A stretch of DNA of 64,000 nt, taken from Pseudorasbora parva (Eukaryota; Chordata; Actinopteri; Cypriniformes; Gobionidae). The notes below the pieces were generated by a model. That model had not been told where the DNA came from and ran no database searches. It was given only the letters and a program-made list of their open reading frames with translations. Position numbers and translations under genes: made by a program. Positions 1 through 10,459 of the stretch are shown here, piece after piece (position 1 is the stretch's first letter; every line of letters starts with the position of its first letter). The stretch lies in the NCBI RefSeq assembly GCF_024679245.1, contig NC_090177.1, forward strand, positions 46,631,877-46,695,876, read 5' to 3'.

Positions 1-227
1 CCAAAACTCGATAAGAAATAGTCTTTGAGATTGTTTAAATATATATAGTATAATCCACTTAAAAAATAAATAAGTAAATTTGTCCAAAACAGCTAGGGAA
101 TTCATATGCCTCCCCAAAGAGATCTGTACATTCCAACGAGTGGTTACACCCATGGTTGCACATTTTGATCAATAATTCCACCTGATGGCACTAATCTGCC
201 TTCAAAAAAAAGAATATATATATATTA
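1..227. other. AT-rich flank without a gene
   Basis: No ORF, RNA gene or repeat boundary can be supported here. The stretch is AT-rich and ends in a short TA run just before the Kolobok-like sequence begins near 228. Confidence 0.5.
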
Positions 228-354
228 CGGTGGGGGCGTGTCGTGTGAGCGAAGCTAAATAATGACGTGTGCGCGCTGCTGCTATTGGGTTGAGTGCGTC
301 GTAAAGCTGTGTCATCCCTAACAGCGGGAAAAAAACTTTATTCAAAATAAAAAT

Positions 355-684
355 ATGGCTTTTAATCAGATCCAGCCATACATCTATGATCCGGAATCAG
401 ACCCAGAGGCTGCAGTTGAACAGGAGCAGCAGCAAAAACGACTAGAGCAGGACGTCTCTATGTGGTACAAGTTATACACTAACTATATAATATGCTTAGC
501 GGCTTGTGTTATTTACATATTTATACTTGAATTATATCGTCGTATTTTTGTCTTTGAAGGTGTACATGTGGGAAGTGCAGTTGTGCACATGTGTGTGTGT
601 GTGTTAGAGGATGGATACCCGACCCGAGCCCGACGGGTTCCGACGGTACCCGACGGGTCGGGCCGGGTTCGGACAGATATTTAG
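355..684 (+). CDS. Kolobok-borne small ORF, antisense to the THAP exon
   Basis: The ORF starts with MAFNQIQPYIYDPESDPE, followed by a Glu/Gln-rich stretch and a hydrophobic segment at about residues 45-60 that could span a membrane. The same protein start occurs in the Kolobok-like copy at 54551-54817, with very few changes and again opposite to the THAP exon, so it belongs to the element rather than to a host gene. Here the frame runs from 605 into a hAT MITE, so residues beyond about 83 are foreign. From memory, the acidic PESDPE start resembles the first exon of fish 'P2X7-like' zinc-domain proteins; this is a weak lead. A first coding exon or a conserved non-coding stretch would both fit. 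Confidence 0.4.
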   Translation: MAFNQIQPYIYDPESDPEAAVEQEQQQKRLEQDVSMWYKLYTNYIICLAACVIYIFILELYRRIFVFEGVHVGSAVVHMCVCVLEDGYPTRARRVPTVPDGSGRVRTDI

Positions 685-1468
685 AAATGAAGTTCGGGTT
701 CGGGTCGAGCTCAGTCACGTCAGCGCGAAAAGGCATTGAACCTTTTAAATTTAAAACTGCTTATTATGCAAGTAGCCAATGGGCCTGTTTAACTTGATGC
801 AATGGTTTGTTTTTGTGATTAAAATACATGCATTATATAACCCTAACATCCGTCTTCCTGCATGCGGAAATTTGTTTATGTCGCCGTGACAACAACTCGC
901 AACACGTGCGTGCATATTGCCCGCGGCATCCTTGTCATTCCAGTGAGCGCAACGTCAGCGCTGCTGGCGGCAGGACAGCCTTGAAGCCATCCGCAGTTGA
1001 TGCAATCCTTTTTCTACATAAAACCTCGATTAGCCTAAACTTTGATGGATAGATTATGTAAATAGATCCCATGTTGCAGTTTAGGAAACATACAGTTTGA
1101 GAAAATTGGTAAGATGACTTTCATTTCAATAAGCATTTAAATTGTGTTACGTTAATGTTTTGTTCTGTTAGCTTGGGCCATTTTTAGCAGACCTTTGTTC
1201 ATTTAATTTCAGTTGGCTATTTGATTGGGCTCTGTGTAACGTTTAATGCCCCGTGTGCGCGCTGATGCGCTCGTCTGTAAACATTTCAGAATGCCTTCCT
1301 TACAGTTGCTTAATAAAAGCGGGATTTCCACACAAACAAACGTGCGTGTCATTAGTATATGAGGGGAAAAAATAGATTTTAACTGTCGGGCTCGGGTCGG
1401 GTTCGGTTACTGCTCTGTCGGACGCGGGTCGGGCTCGGACAGAAAAATGCAGCCCGATCCGCACTCTA
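605..1468. mobile_element. hAT-type MITE, 864 bp
   Basis: The left end reads TAGAGGATGGAT and the right end, reverse-complemented, reads TAGAGTGCGGAT. Both ends carry subterminal copies of a CCCGACCCGAGCC-like motif. The flanks GTGTGTGT (597-604) and GTGTGCGT (1469-1476) match at 7 of 8 positions, as expected for an 8-bp hAT target duplication, although the target is a GT repeat. The matching Kolobok-like copy at 54551 is uninterrupted at this point, which confirms the insertion. It encodes no transposase. Confidence 0.75.
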
Positions 1469-2284
1469 GTGTGCGTGTGTGTGTGTGTGTGTTTACGCGT
1501 GGTTTGTGTAGACAATTGTACTAAGCGGACTGGTTTTGCACGGCAGGCTAGTGTTTACATAGAAAGACATGGAATAGTAGCGCATTTGAATGAAGAAGCG
1601 TGCTTATTTAGTTCAACATATTTCCCCACTCTTTGTGTATTGTTGTTTGGAGTGCTTTTACAATACACAAACATAAAGTTACACATATAGTGGCCAGCTA
1701 AACAAATGTACACGCACTACACATCGCATGCTCCATTGATCAATTAACTACACGTGATCATGTTTGGGCTACTTGATGAGCATAGGCAAAAACACAGACA
1801 TTTGAAGCAGTCTCACTCACCGCCTGCGGTACTAACGTTGAGACCTTTATCGTTGGGACTGCTCCATCCTTCAGCATTAATCCAGTACCTGTCCTGTAGA
1901 CCCGTTCGCAATTTGGTGTTGGGGGAATTTCTCATTTGAACTGAGTTAGTGGGTCCCTAGACATGAAAAATCACAGAGGTGCTCGTCCGCCATAGTGCCA
2001 CGAATAGGGTTGCCACCCGTCCCTTGAAATACGGAATCGTCCCGTATTTTCAGGAAAAATGACGCGTCCCGTATCAAAGCAATACGGGGCGCGATTTGTC
2101 CCGTATTTTACATAGGTCCACCCGCATTGTGTGAAGACACGTCCTATTCTGCCCCTAATTGGGTCGCTGCCGTCGTTGGTTTGTTTGATTGGTTTGTTTC
2201 AGGTTCACGGGTCGTGAATCACGGCCAATCAGAGCCAGAAGAGGTATAGGTTCTTTTCTATATGGGCAGAATCCATTTGAAACG

Positions 2285-2602
2285 ATGGCGGAGGCAGGTC
2301 CAAATACCTCCCCGCGTCCAGCTGTAAAAGTTTCAGAGCAGAAACGCAAGCGGATGCAGAGGTACAGACGAGAGTGGGAAGAAATAAATATTTGGCTGGA
2401 AAGTGTCCGCGGCAATGAATACCAAGCCAATTGCGCAATAATTATTTGTCGGCCAGTGTTTTCAGTGGCGCACGCTGGCCTGTCAGATGTGAGACAGCAT
2501 GCATCGGGAGAGCAACATTCACTAAATGCAAGAGCTCACCGAAATCAAAGCACTGTCGCACAGTTCTTCAGACCTCAAGCATCTCCTGAGGCAGACAGTG
2601 TT
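2285..2602 (+). pseudogene. hAT transposase, N-terminal zinc-finger fragment
   Basis: Reading from the ATG at 2285 gives a basic segment rich in Lys and Arg. It is followed by a finger-like region whose Cys and His residues sit in CAIIICRPVFSVAHAGLSD and DVRQHASGEQH, then an STVAQFF linker. This is the usual start of the zinc-finger hAT transposases common in fish, which bind element ends and lead into the catalytic core. Here the sequence ends in a poly-T tract and no catalytic or hAT dimerisation domain follows. The upstream in-frame codons from 2189 are probably untranslated. The fragment lies inside a perfectly bounded hAT element, which fits its origin. Confidence 0.65.
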
Positions 2603-2784
2603 ATGTTTTTTTTTTTTTTTTTATCACCTCAATTTTTTGATTGATAACGTTAGATTTCATAAATGTTGCCTATTAAGATATAATGTTAATAATGTAGGCT
2701 ACATTAATGATGTTATGGTATGATTTGTTTATTAAGGTTAAGTTGTAGGCTATAGTCAGACACAAGCATTACTTTAATAAGAGA

Positions 2785-2785
<1 letters not shown>

Positions 2786-2869
<84 letters not shown>
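2786..2869. repeat. (AT)n microsatellite
   Basis: Uninterrupted TA dinucleotides, about 84 bp, inside the hAT element. Confidence 0.95.
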
Positions 2870-2871
<2 letters not shown>

Positions 2872-3325
2872 CAAAATAGGACCTTTTAGGAATAAAATAA
2901 ACAACTATTTGTTATGCTTAACAAATTATAATTGCATCATCCAATACTATAGAATTAACAATAGACTATAAAAACGGAATAATACATAAATATATTTACT
3001 TAACTTACCAAAAATAAAAATGTTGTGTAGTGTTTTATTAAAATAAGAAATGATTGTAGATATTATATCATTTTCAGTTATTTAGGTGTGGTTTCACTGT
3101 TTGGATGGTGTTACTGCAAACAATGACAAATATTTTAGTCAAAATCTTTGTTCACAACACTATAAAATTACTCGAGTTAATTTGCAATTTCTTATCCTAC
3201 TCCCATCTAGTTTAGAGCAGCTGAGTTTGTTTTTCATTGTCATAGCTGTGTATTACTGAGTGCATCTGTTCACACTGATTTCAATAGCAGATATCCTATT
3301 ATAATGTCCACTGGTATCAATCTTA

Positions 3326-3327
<2 letters not shown>

Positions 3328-3396
<69 letters not shown>
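3328..3396. repeat. (AT)n microsatellite
   Basis: Uninterrupted TA dinucleotides, about 69 bp, inside the same hAT element. Confidence 0.95.
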
Positions 3397-3398
<2 letters not shown>

Positions 3399-3735
3399 AA
3401 TTAGGTTTTAAGTTATGATATACGACCACTGCACTGGCACACCATCGGGACTGTGGTCATCGTGGCCCCGAGGGGTGTGGCCACCGGCAGGCGTCCCTTA
3501 TTTTTCTGTATTGAAGGTGGCAACCCTAGCCACGAATGACGTAGTGGTCAAATCAAATATGGCCGCCGATGGATGATGATGAAAATCCAACTTCTATGTT
3601 TCTGAATGTTTATACAGTTGTAAAACCTCCATTTAGACTTCCTATTGTATGTGGAATTAATTTCTGATATTGTTATGACCATAATGGTTGAATTTTGACC
3701 TTTAACAGGCATGGTCAAGGTAATTTTCCTATTCA

Positions 3736-4804
3736 GAAGACCTTGGCCATAACTTGGCCATTATTAGGAATAAAAGCCAGATGCAATAAGTTTAATTCTA
3801 CTAAATCTGACATTTAACATTCATTGCTAATATTTTTTTTTAACATTAAGGATCATCTTGTCATTGAAATAAAAAGGTCAACATATTTTTTTATAAAAAA
3901 ATATTTTTTCTTTATAGTCACTTATTATTGTTTCCTTCAATTATTTGTTTTAATTATAACAAGACATAAAGAGAAGAAATGTAACAATTATAAACATCCT
4001 CTTTGAAGTTTTAGTTTAATTGGGTGTTAGTACAATGATATAAAATAAAACAATTGGGTGCAAATAAAACTATGTAGCAATAGCCTGACAAGATGTTGGG
4101 CCTGGGAACTTCCCATTGGCAGGGCTCAATCTGAGAGGCGGGATAAACGGTTGTCTTTCAAACTCACTCTGCACGCAATAGGATAGAGCTACAACCAACC
4201 AGAGCAACGAAGAAGGTGAAGTGGAACTAGTTGATAGATTAAACTTTCGCTGTATCCGGTCGGCAAAACTCCTAACACATCTTCCTTTCTTAAGAATGAT
4301 TTCAGTACCGTTCTTTTCTCAAAGAGAAGCTTAACTCTGAGTCTTCCAGAGTCGCGGCCAAAGCCAATTCGAAAGACCGCCGTTTGCCAGCTTCTTTGTT
4401 TACAAGTAGCACGCGGAACCTCCGCAACTCTGGCGTCATTATATTAAGCCCGCCCACCGACTCTATACACAATTTGATTGGCCTGACCAGAGTTTGTTTT
4501 TTACAGCTCACAATTCAACGAAGAGTTGCTAGACTACCCTGGCTGCAAATTAGCTTTGCTGCCGCTAGGGTGTGTCTAGATTTCTAAGCTAAAGAAGCAA
4601 TAAAACTGATACAAATTACATCATATCAAATTAACTAAAAGTGCACCATATAGTCTGATTTCTCTCAAAGTGTACTGTATGTGTTCATGCATGTTAGTGG
4701 GATGGGTTTTTACAGGATGATTTTTCCATGGCAGAATATGGTGCATGAACTTCAGCAGCACAAAAGCCACATCGGCGATTGTCACACTTGCCTGCACACT
4801 TACT
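3736..4804. other. Non-coding body of the long-armed element
   Basis: AT-rich to about 4090, then a more GC-rich stretch (about 4092-4600) that looks like another dispersed repeat but whose ends I could not define. There are no supportable genes. Confidence 0.4.
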
Positions 4805-5382
4805 TAAGCCCCTTTCACACTGCATGTCGGACCCGCAATATTCCCGGAACATTGCCGGGTCGCCTTCTGTGTGAAAGCAACTACGTCCTGGGATTGATTA
4901 CCGAATTCGACCCGGGTCGGGGACCTAGTAACATTGCGGTATTCGACCCGGGACGTGCGCTGTATGAACAAAAGCCGAAACTAATGCCGCAACGTGTACG
5001 TAGTTATCGTGCGACTCCTAGAGCTTGTTTTTTCAATAATACAACCCTGCAGTGCCAGAAGAGCTAGTCAGTGTTTTAAACGCAGAGTGTTCGTATACAA
5101 AAGAAACTAAAATGAAACAAGCAGAAATGAGCGCAAACTGGACACAAGTCGAGACCACGGAGCTCCTTACTATCCGCGCTGAAGCTGAGATCGCTCGCCA
5201 TTATACGTCACATCCGGATGTCACGTGTCAACTCGACCCGGGACCGTTAAGCATTGTGTGTGAAAGCGCACATATTACGGCATTTCGCTGGCAGTGTGAA
5301 TGGGCCAAATCTAGCGGCCCGGGAACAAATGCCGGGTCGCATTATCCGTGTATTTGCCGGAATCGCAGTGTGAAAGGGGCTT
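4805..5382. mobile_element. MITE with AAGCCCCTTTCACACTGC termini
   Basis: The left end (4806 onward) reads AAGCCCCTTTCACACTGC and the right end (to 5382) reads GCAGTGTGAAAGGGGCTT, an almost perfect inverted repeat. Internal sequence repeats CGACCCGGG motifs. TACT occurs on both sides (4801-4804 and 5383-5386), which suggests a short target duplication, but the exact border is ambiguous. No protein is encoded. Removing it joins the sequence on either side into one element. Confidence 0.75.
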
Positions 5383-5411
5383 TACTGTGAGCAGACTTGG
5401 TGATATGGACT

Positions 5412-5723
5412 TCAGACATTTTGATGGCAGGGGTGTGCCAAAGTTGCAAGCAAGTGGCATGTTGTATGAACCAGAAAAGCCCCTCGTTGGATATGGCCTC
5501 TGATCCCACTACTTGTGGAAGAGAGAGCATCAATTCCAGAACTTCCTCTGGTGTAGATTTCTATCCTGAAATCATCAAATGTCTTAGCTGCATCTTGCTC
5601 TGTCAAGGTGTCTGCCTCTTCAAAGTTAGCTAAGTATTGCACTGGGTCAGAAGCCAAAGCAGTATGTTTAGTCCCCATGTTGTTCATACAGTCATCTCCA
5701 GTCAGAATATGTCCTTTAACCAC
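5412..5723 (-). pseudogene. Fragment of an unidentified element protein
   Basis: A minus-strand frame of 103 codons containing HILTGDDCMNNMGTKHTALA and, further on, a GIDALSSTSSGIRGHIQRGA stretch. From memory this style recurs in long proteins encoded by uncharacterised fish repeat elements, but I cannot name the family or a function. There is no start-codon context and the frame is not continued on either side, so it is treated as a relic exon. It lies in the core of the long-armed element at 1878-7414 and may be what remains of that element's own gene. Confidence 0.35.
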
Positions 5724-5984
5724 TGTCTTTGTCAGTGACGCATCAAGATGATAGCATGCTCACTGTTGATCAATTGGTGCGATGCTCAATAGTGAGATGA
5801 AGTGAGAAGTATCTTTTGATACTCCTGGTAAAATACAAGAAAAGTTAAATCTTGTCCTCTTATTTTTTGTGAACTCTAGTATTGTATACACAATACACAG
5901 TATAAGGGCAGACTATAAATTTAGTTAGTTCGCATGTCTTTTGAGATTCTTCAAAATAGGAAAATGACTATGACCATGCCATTT

Positions 5985-6001
5985 GGGGGGGGGGGGGGGG
6001 G
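5985..6001. repeat. Poly-G run (17 G)
   Basis: Seventeen consecutive G residues at the terminus of the Kolobok-like copy B. The related termini have about seven, so the run has probably expanded. Confidence 0.9.
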
Positions 6002-7120
6002 TGCTGTTTCATGCATACTGAGCTTTCCACTGTTAAAGACTTGGATTCCCATCCTAAACATAGACAAAGTTTCAAAAACTAATGTTGGACGTTTGATGGA
6101 GTATTTCTGTGTCAAAAATACTCCTTCCGGTTTCTCACAAGTTTCGGAGAGTTTTTTTCGAGTATGGGTCGGCTTGACGTCGATAGAGCGGAAGGTCCTT
6201 GTATGGGCCGTACGGGCTCTTCTCCCGGAAGGGTGCGCGCGCGCGTGACTAGAGCGAGAGAGAGGAAATGCACGCCCATAAACACTTCGCGCCGCTCTCC
6301 ACTTTATTCCTATGAGTGACATCAAGCGACTTCAACGCTTCAGCACAGCATTCTGGGAAGGCAGCGCTGCATTTGAACCGATTTGAACGCAGAAATGACG
6401 GGAAGCTTCATAACATCGCTTCAGTCGCGTCGCAAAGTGGATCTCTACACTTACTGCTGTCAGGACTTCACCAAATCATACAAAGAAGTGTGTTTTTGAT
6501 GGAGTGGTCCCAGCGATAAAGGTTCGGTCCTGCTTTGGAAGCAGCCGGTGAGTAAAACTGCTTCAAATGTCTGTGCTGTCGGCTATCGTCGCGTGAGTAA
6601 ACATCAGTAAACGACACGATCGCGTGCTTCGTCATTCAAATGCGCTAACGGACTCCATTGTTGTTCTCTGTATAACGTTACACTAGTATGACGTGCAAAA
6701 CCGTTTTGCTTGCTACTGGTAATGTTTAGTCGCATACAATAGTCCATAAACCGAATCAAACTGCGAGTAAACACACACAAATCCTGCTGTTAATTTTTCT
6801 CCTGTTCAATTTATTTCAGCCTCCGAATCTGATTCTGGATCATATATCTATTAGCTGAGATAGATGGGTTTCTCCACGCTTGAGGACGTCAACGCTTTGT
6901 CCGCTCTCGTCATTCTTTAGCTCCGCCCACACGATACGCCTCCAGCCGCTCGTTTTTTTCCGGAAAGACTCTGTACAGCCCATATTTCTTTTATAAATAT
7001 AATAAAACTAGACTTTTTAGACTAGAAAAGACTTTTCGGAGATATGAAGGATGCAATACTACTCTATAGGTACTCAAGACTGACATGAGATTGACTGAAA
7101 CTGAGTGTTTCACCCCCCCT
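5985..7120 (+). mobile_element. Kolobok-like element, copy B
   Basis: Both ends match the element at 53616-55105: the left end after a G run (TGCTGTTTCATGCATACTGA) and the right end (CTGAGTGTTTCACCCCCCCT). TTAA follows at 7121-7124, while the left TTAA has decayed. The copy interrupts the right arm of the long-armed element, because TGACCATGCC before it and AAGGTCAAAAT after it are adjacent in the opposite arm near 3700. The small ORF at 6316-6519 lies inside it, but no complete THAP domain is readable. Confidence 0.75.
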
Positions 7121-7417
7121 TTAAGGTCAAAATCACCCAATATGGTCATATCAATAGCAGAAATGAATTCCACATACCATAATTAGTCAAAATAGAGGTA
7201 TTACATGTGTATAAACATTCAGAAACAAATATGTTGGATTTTCATCGTCATCCGATGGCAGCCATATTTGATTGGACCACTACGTCATTCGTGGCACTAT
7301 GGCGGACGAGCACCTCTGTGATTTTTCATGTCTAGGGACCCACTAACTCAGTTCAAATGAGAAATTCCCCCAACACCAAATTGCGAACGGGTCTACAGGC
7401 CAGGTCCAGGATTACAT

Positions 7418-7619
7418 TAGGCGATCGGAAAATCCGGCGTCGAGCTGGGCCTTGTTTATGAAACAGTCTGCACCGAAATGCAGTGAACAGACATAAACCT
7501 TTGCAGTTGCTGATCCGGAAAAGCAAATTACATCCACTGTTGCCTTAACGCGGGGTTTTTTGGCAATCTGTACAGGACTGTCTTGGTCTGGCAAACAAAA
7601 ACGCACTTTTTGGTGACAT
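7418..7619 (-). pseudogene. THAP-domain exon remnant of Kolobok copy A
   Basis: The minus strand from the ATG at 7619 encodes the start of a THAP zinc-binding domain, ending in CSLHFGADCFINKAQLDAGF. It matches the intact exon at 53976-54242 but is shifted out of frame in the middle. The exon is cut at 7417 by the long-armed element, and its last codons (GAVPTI part) lie about 5.5 kb away near 1800-1877. THAP domains bind DNA in P-element- and Kolobok-type transposases. This copy is non-functional. Confidence 0.65.
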
Positions 7620-7978
7620 TGTTAATTTCTTGAAGTCACATCACCTGTGCAGCGCAGCCTACGAGCCCCGCTTTGATGGGCGTAGCCTGTTACTTTCGCT
7701 CTCTCCCTCTCTCTCTCTCACGCTCTTCCGGTAGAATTGTCCGTACGGCCCATACAAGGAAAAAAAATTCCGACCTATTAACGTCAAGTGGACCCATGAT
7801 CGAAAAAAACTTGCCGAAACGTATGACAAACCGGAAGTAGTATTTTTGACAAAGAAATACTCCCATCAAACGTCCACCTTAACTTTTGAAACTTTGTCTA
7901 TGTTTAGTATGGGATTCCAAGTCTTTAACAGTGTAAAAAGATCAGTATGCATGAAACAGCATTTCACCCCCCCTTTAA

Positions 7979-8279
7979 ACCATGCGTGTTACAACTAACC
8001 CCACTCCCCTACACCCAGAAATGTCCTTACCATTTACTTTTCTTTTACCCTCATGCCAATCCGAGATGTATACGACTTTATTTCTTCAGATGAATAATAA
8101 AATAAATAATTTCTGCTAATAAATGCTCATTCTAATCAGTGCACTTGCTATAAAAAGATAACTCTATAAATGCACTGATATGTACTGGTATGTGTACAGT
8201 AGCCTACTAATATGAATTTGGTACACTATAATTACAAAAAGCTAATCAGTGTGTATGTTCTTGCTAATTTGCTCCCAAA
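7979..8279. other. Short unannotated spacer
   Basis: AT-rich sequence between the Kolobok-like element and the old solo LTR. No gene or bounded repeat was recognised. Confidence 0.4.
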
Positions 8280-8956
8280 CGTATGTAACGACAATGACTT
8301 AGGAGTTTTATGTCTCGGGGAATAATTAACTCAAAAGGGATTTAATATTCAATATTCATGAATTTATAAATATAATTTGCTAGTCGTTCATTACGTATTA
8401 AAATTGTTTAATTAAATACAAGTAACCCTTTATGGAATTGCTTGAAATTATCCTAAGTTTGTCCTGCAAATTAGTTATAGACTTTTCAAATCAATTCTCA
8501 ATAAGGGATTACTGCTTTACGAGCGCATAAGAAACATTAACTTTACTGATCAGGACAAGTTCAATATTTCAAATGGTCATACAGTTTACTTTACTAACAT
8601 AGTAGCATAAGCAGTTAGGTAACGTTAGATCGTAAGTTTCATTGACTTTGTGTATGTGGGAGAACAACAGACTCAACTCATGAAATGTCTTTTGGAGGTT
8701 TAATAAACACAGACTAAAAATAACACTACGATTCACACAGAAAGTACACACTAAATATGCATCAAGAGAGTAAAAATATAGATAGTAACGAAAGAATACA
8801 TAAACGAGAATAATGAATAGACTAAAATTAGAGAGGGGGATCACGTGATGCTTGCAACTAGATAGACGCACTTTTTTCGCCTCCCCACTGGGTTGACGTA
8901 AAATAACTATTTTAAGTAATAATCTCGCCTTGTGACTTACTGCAACAAGTGTCAAA

Positions 8957-9910
8957 ATGTCCCTGGATAACTTTTTTGCACTGCCCGCATCGAATAAGAA
9001 GAGAGACGGACGAAAGAAAACGGCTAGCAAGGTTAACGCTAATAGCATTGCTAACGTGACGGTCACTGCTGCTAGCCAAGCTGACAATGAACACGAAGAG
9101 GCCGAGCATGAGACGGTGCAGGCGGCTACAGAATGTGAAGCGGACCACGAGGATGTCAACCTCCAAAGAGATGACGTATTGGTTGAGAGAGTGACCACCA
9201 ACATCGCTGAGATGCTGGACGTTAAACTTGCTGCTGTTGTTAAACCATTTACGGAACTGTCTGAGAAGTTAGACGGCATTTTGGAAAGAGTGACGGCTAT
9301 AGAAAATCGCGTATCTGATCTGGAGGATGTGTCAACGGTGACTGGACCGAAACTTGAATCTTTGGAAAATGCTCTCAAAAAAGCACTGGAACGCCTTGAT
9401 AACTATGAGAATCAAAGTCGTCGCCAAAACATTAAGATCACAGGGCTTAAGACTGGTCTTGAGGGGAAAGATCCAGTTATGTTCTTTGAGAAGTGGATTC
9501 CTGAAGTTCTGGATATGCAGCAGGACAGGGTCAAGATTGAGAGAGCTCATCGCACGGGACCCGCACTTGGAGGAGGGGAGAAAACCGACCCTCGTGCGGT
9601 CCTAGTGAGACTACACAACTACACCGATAAACAGAAGATCCTTAATGCAGCAAGGAACAAGAACAGGCTGACAGTGGACGGTCAGGAGGTGTCATTTTAC
9701 CAAGATTTCTCGGCTGAAGTGATCAAGAAGAGGCAAGAGTCTGCAAGTTCCCGGCGGAGATTACGGGAAGCGGGCATCCGATATGCTTTTGTTTACCCGG
9801 CCGTAATACGGATCTTCCAGCATGATGGGACTACGAAAACACTCTCCAACATGAAAGATGTCAACAATTACATTAAAGGACTGACTGAGAGATTAGACAC
9901 AGGTAAATAA
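8957..9910 (+). CDS. LINE ORF1p, L1-type RNA-binding protein
   Basis: A 317-codon open frame. Residues about 1-60 are polar and basic (KKRDGRKKTASKVNA). Residues about 70-155 have the heptad pattern of a coiled coil. About 155-240 begins with RRQNIKITGL and resembles the RRM-like core of L1 ORF1p, and about 240-310 the C-terminal domain. In L1 elements this protein trimerises, coats the element RNA and acts as a nucleic-acid chaperone. The ATG is the first in the element transcript, 121 bp after the 5' end. There is no stop or frameshift. The protein pairs with the ORF2 at 10460. Confidence 0.85.
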   Translation: MSLDNFFALPASNKKRDGRKKTASKVNANSIANVTVTAASQADNEHEEAEHETVQAATECEADHEDVNLQRDDVLVERVTTNIAEMLDVKLAAVVKPFTELSEKLDGILERVTAIENRVSDLEDVSTVTGPKLESLENALKKALERLDNYENQSRRQNIKITGLKTGLEGKDPVMFFEKWIPEVLDMQQDRVKIERAHRTGPALGGGEKTDPRAVLVRLHNYTDKQKILNAARNKNRLTVDGQEVSFYQDFSAEVIKKRQESASSRRRLREAGIRYAFVYPAVIRIFQHDGTTKTLSNMKDVNNYIKGLTERLDTGK

Positions 9911-10459
9911 ATTAGACTGTGTTTCAGTAATAGCAACTTCTGGCTATTACCAAGCTCTGACGACGAAGGACAGAACTAAAAAAGCGCTTAGACTGCTTTG
10001 ACAAATAATACTGGGCTTCATTCTCCGTTAAGTCATGTTATGGGTTAAGACACTCAGGCTGCAGCTGTTTTAATTTTAATTAGTGTTATTACAAGGCTTG
10101 CTACACTGACCAATGACCCAGTTGGGAAGGTATTTTGTTTTTGTTTGTTCGTTTGTTTCCTCTTTCTTTGTAGCGATAATCCTTTTTCGGACTCGTTGAG
10201 ACCCCAGCTGGATACTCCTTGATAAGAGTATGACGAAGTTTGTTTTTGGTTTTCGTATCTTCCACCTTTTGATAGGTTTGTTGTGGATACTTAAGTCACT
10301 GTTCGTTACTCCAAGCTGTGTGTTTTGTTTTTGCTTGGAACCTTTGTTTTCTTTATGAGCACAGGTAGAGTTAAATGTTGGGATTGGACTAAACATAAAT
10401 ATTTCTATCTTTCTGAATACAGCATTAAGTAGCCTATATAAAGTATATTATATTTAGTA

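Larger units (their letters stand above)
2005..3528 (+). mobile_element. hAT transposon, internally deleted
   Basis: The ends are TAGGGTTGCCACC and its complement GGTGGCAACCCTA. They are flanked by a perfect 8-bp duplication, GCCACGAA (1997-2004 and 3529-3536), which is diagnostic of hAT. Subterminal copies of a CCCGTATT motif follow the left end. Inside is only the N-terminal part of a transposase, then AT-rich sequence with two long TA tracts. It is about 1.5 kb long, where autonomous relatives are usually more than 3 kb. Confidence 0.9.
1878..7414. mobile_element. DNA transposon with long inverted arms (foldback-like)
   Basis: The two ends are inverted copies: 1878-2004 plus 3537-3735 pairs with 7122-7414 plus about 5950-5984. 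The arms are about 330 bp and start TAATCC. The uninterrupted site in the copy at 53616-55105 shows that CAT was duplicated at both ends (1875-1877 and 7415-7417). After removing the nested hAT and the second Kolobok-like copy, the element is about 2.9 kb. Its centre holds a MITE and one minus-strand protein fragment (5412-5723). I cannot name the superfamily; a 3-bp duplication with long arms is compatible with several. Confidence 0.65.
228..7974 (-). mobile_element. Kolobok-like THAP transposon, copy A, split by nested elements
   Basis: The parts 228-604, 1469-1877 and 7415-7974, read on the minus strand, match the compact element at 53616-55105. The terminal GGGGGGTGAAATGCTGTTTCAT-like end is at about 7950-7974, followed by TTAA (7975-7978). 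The opposite terminus is missing, because homology stops near 228. A TTAA target, a G-rich terminus and a THAP exon together suggest the Kolobok superfamily; that assignment is from family knowledge, not from a search. The copy was hit by a hAT MITE (605-1468) and by a long inverted-repeat element (1878-7414), the latter inside the THAP exon at a duplicated CAT. It cannot encode a complete transposase. Confidence 0.7.

Noticed and set aside
5951..6325. 124-codon minus-strand ORF
   Set aside because: It spans the border between a Kolobok-like terminus and its flank, and its proline run comes from the poly-G tract.
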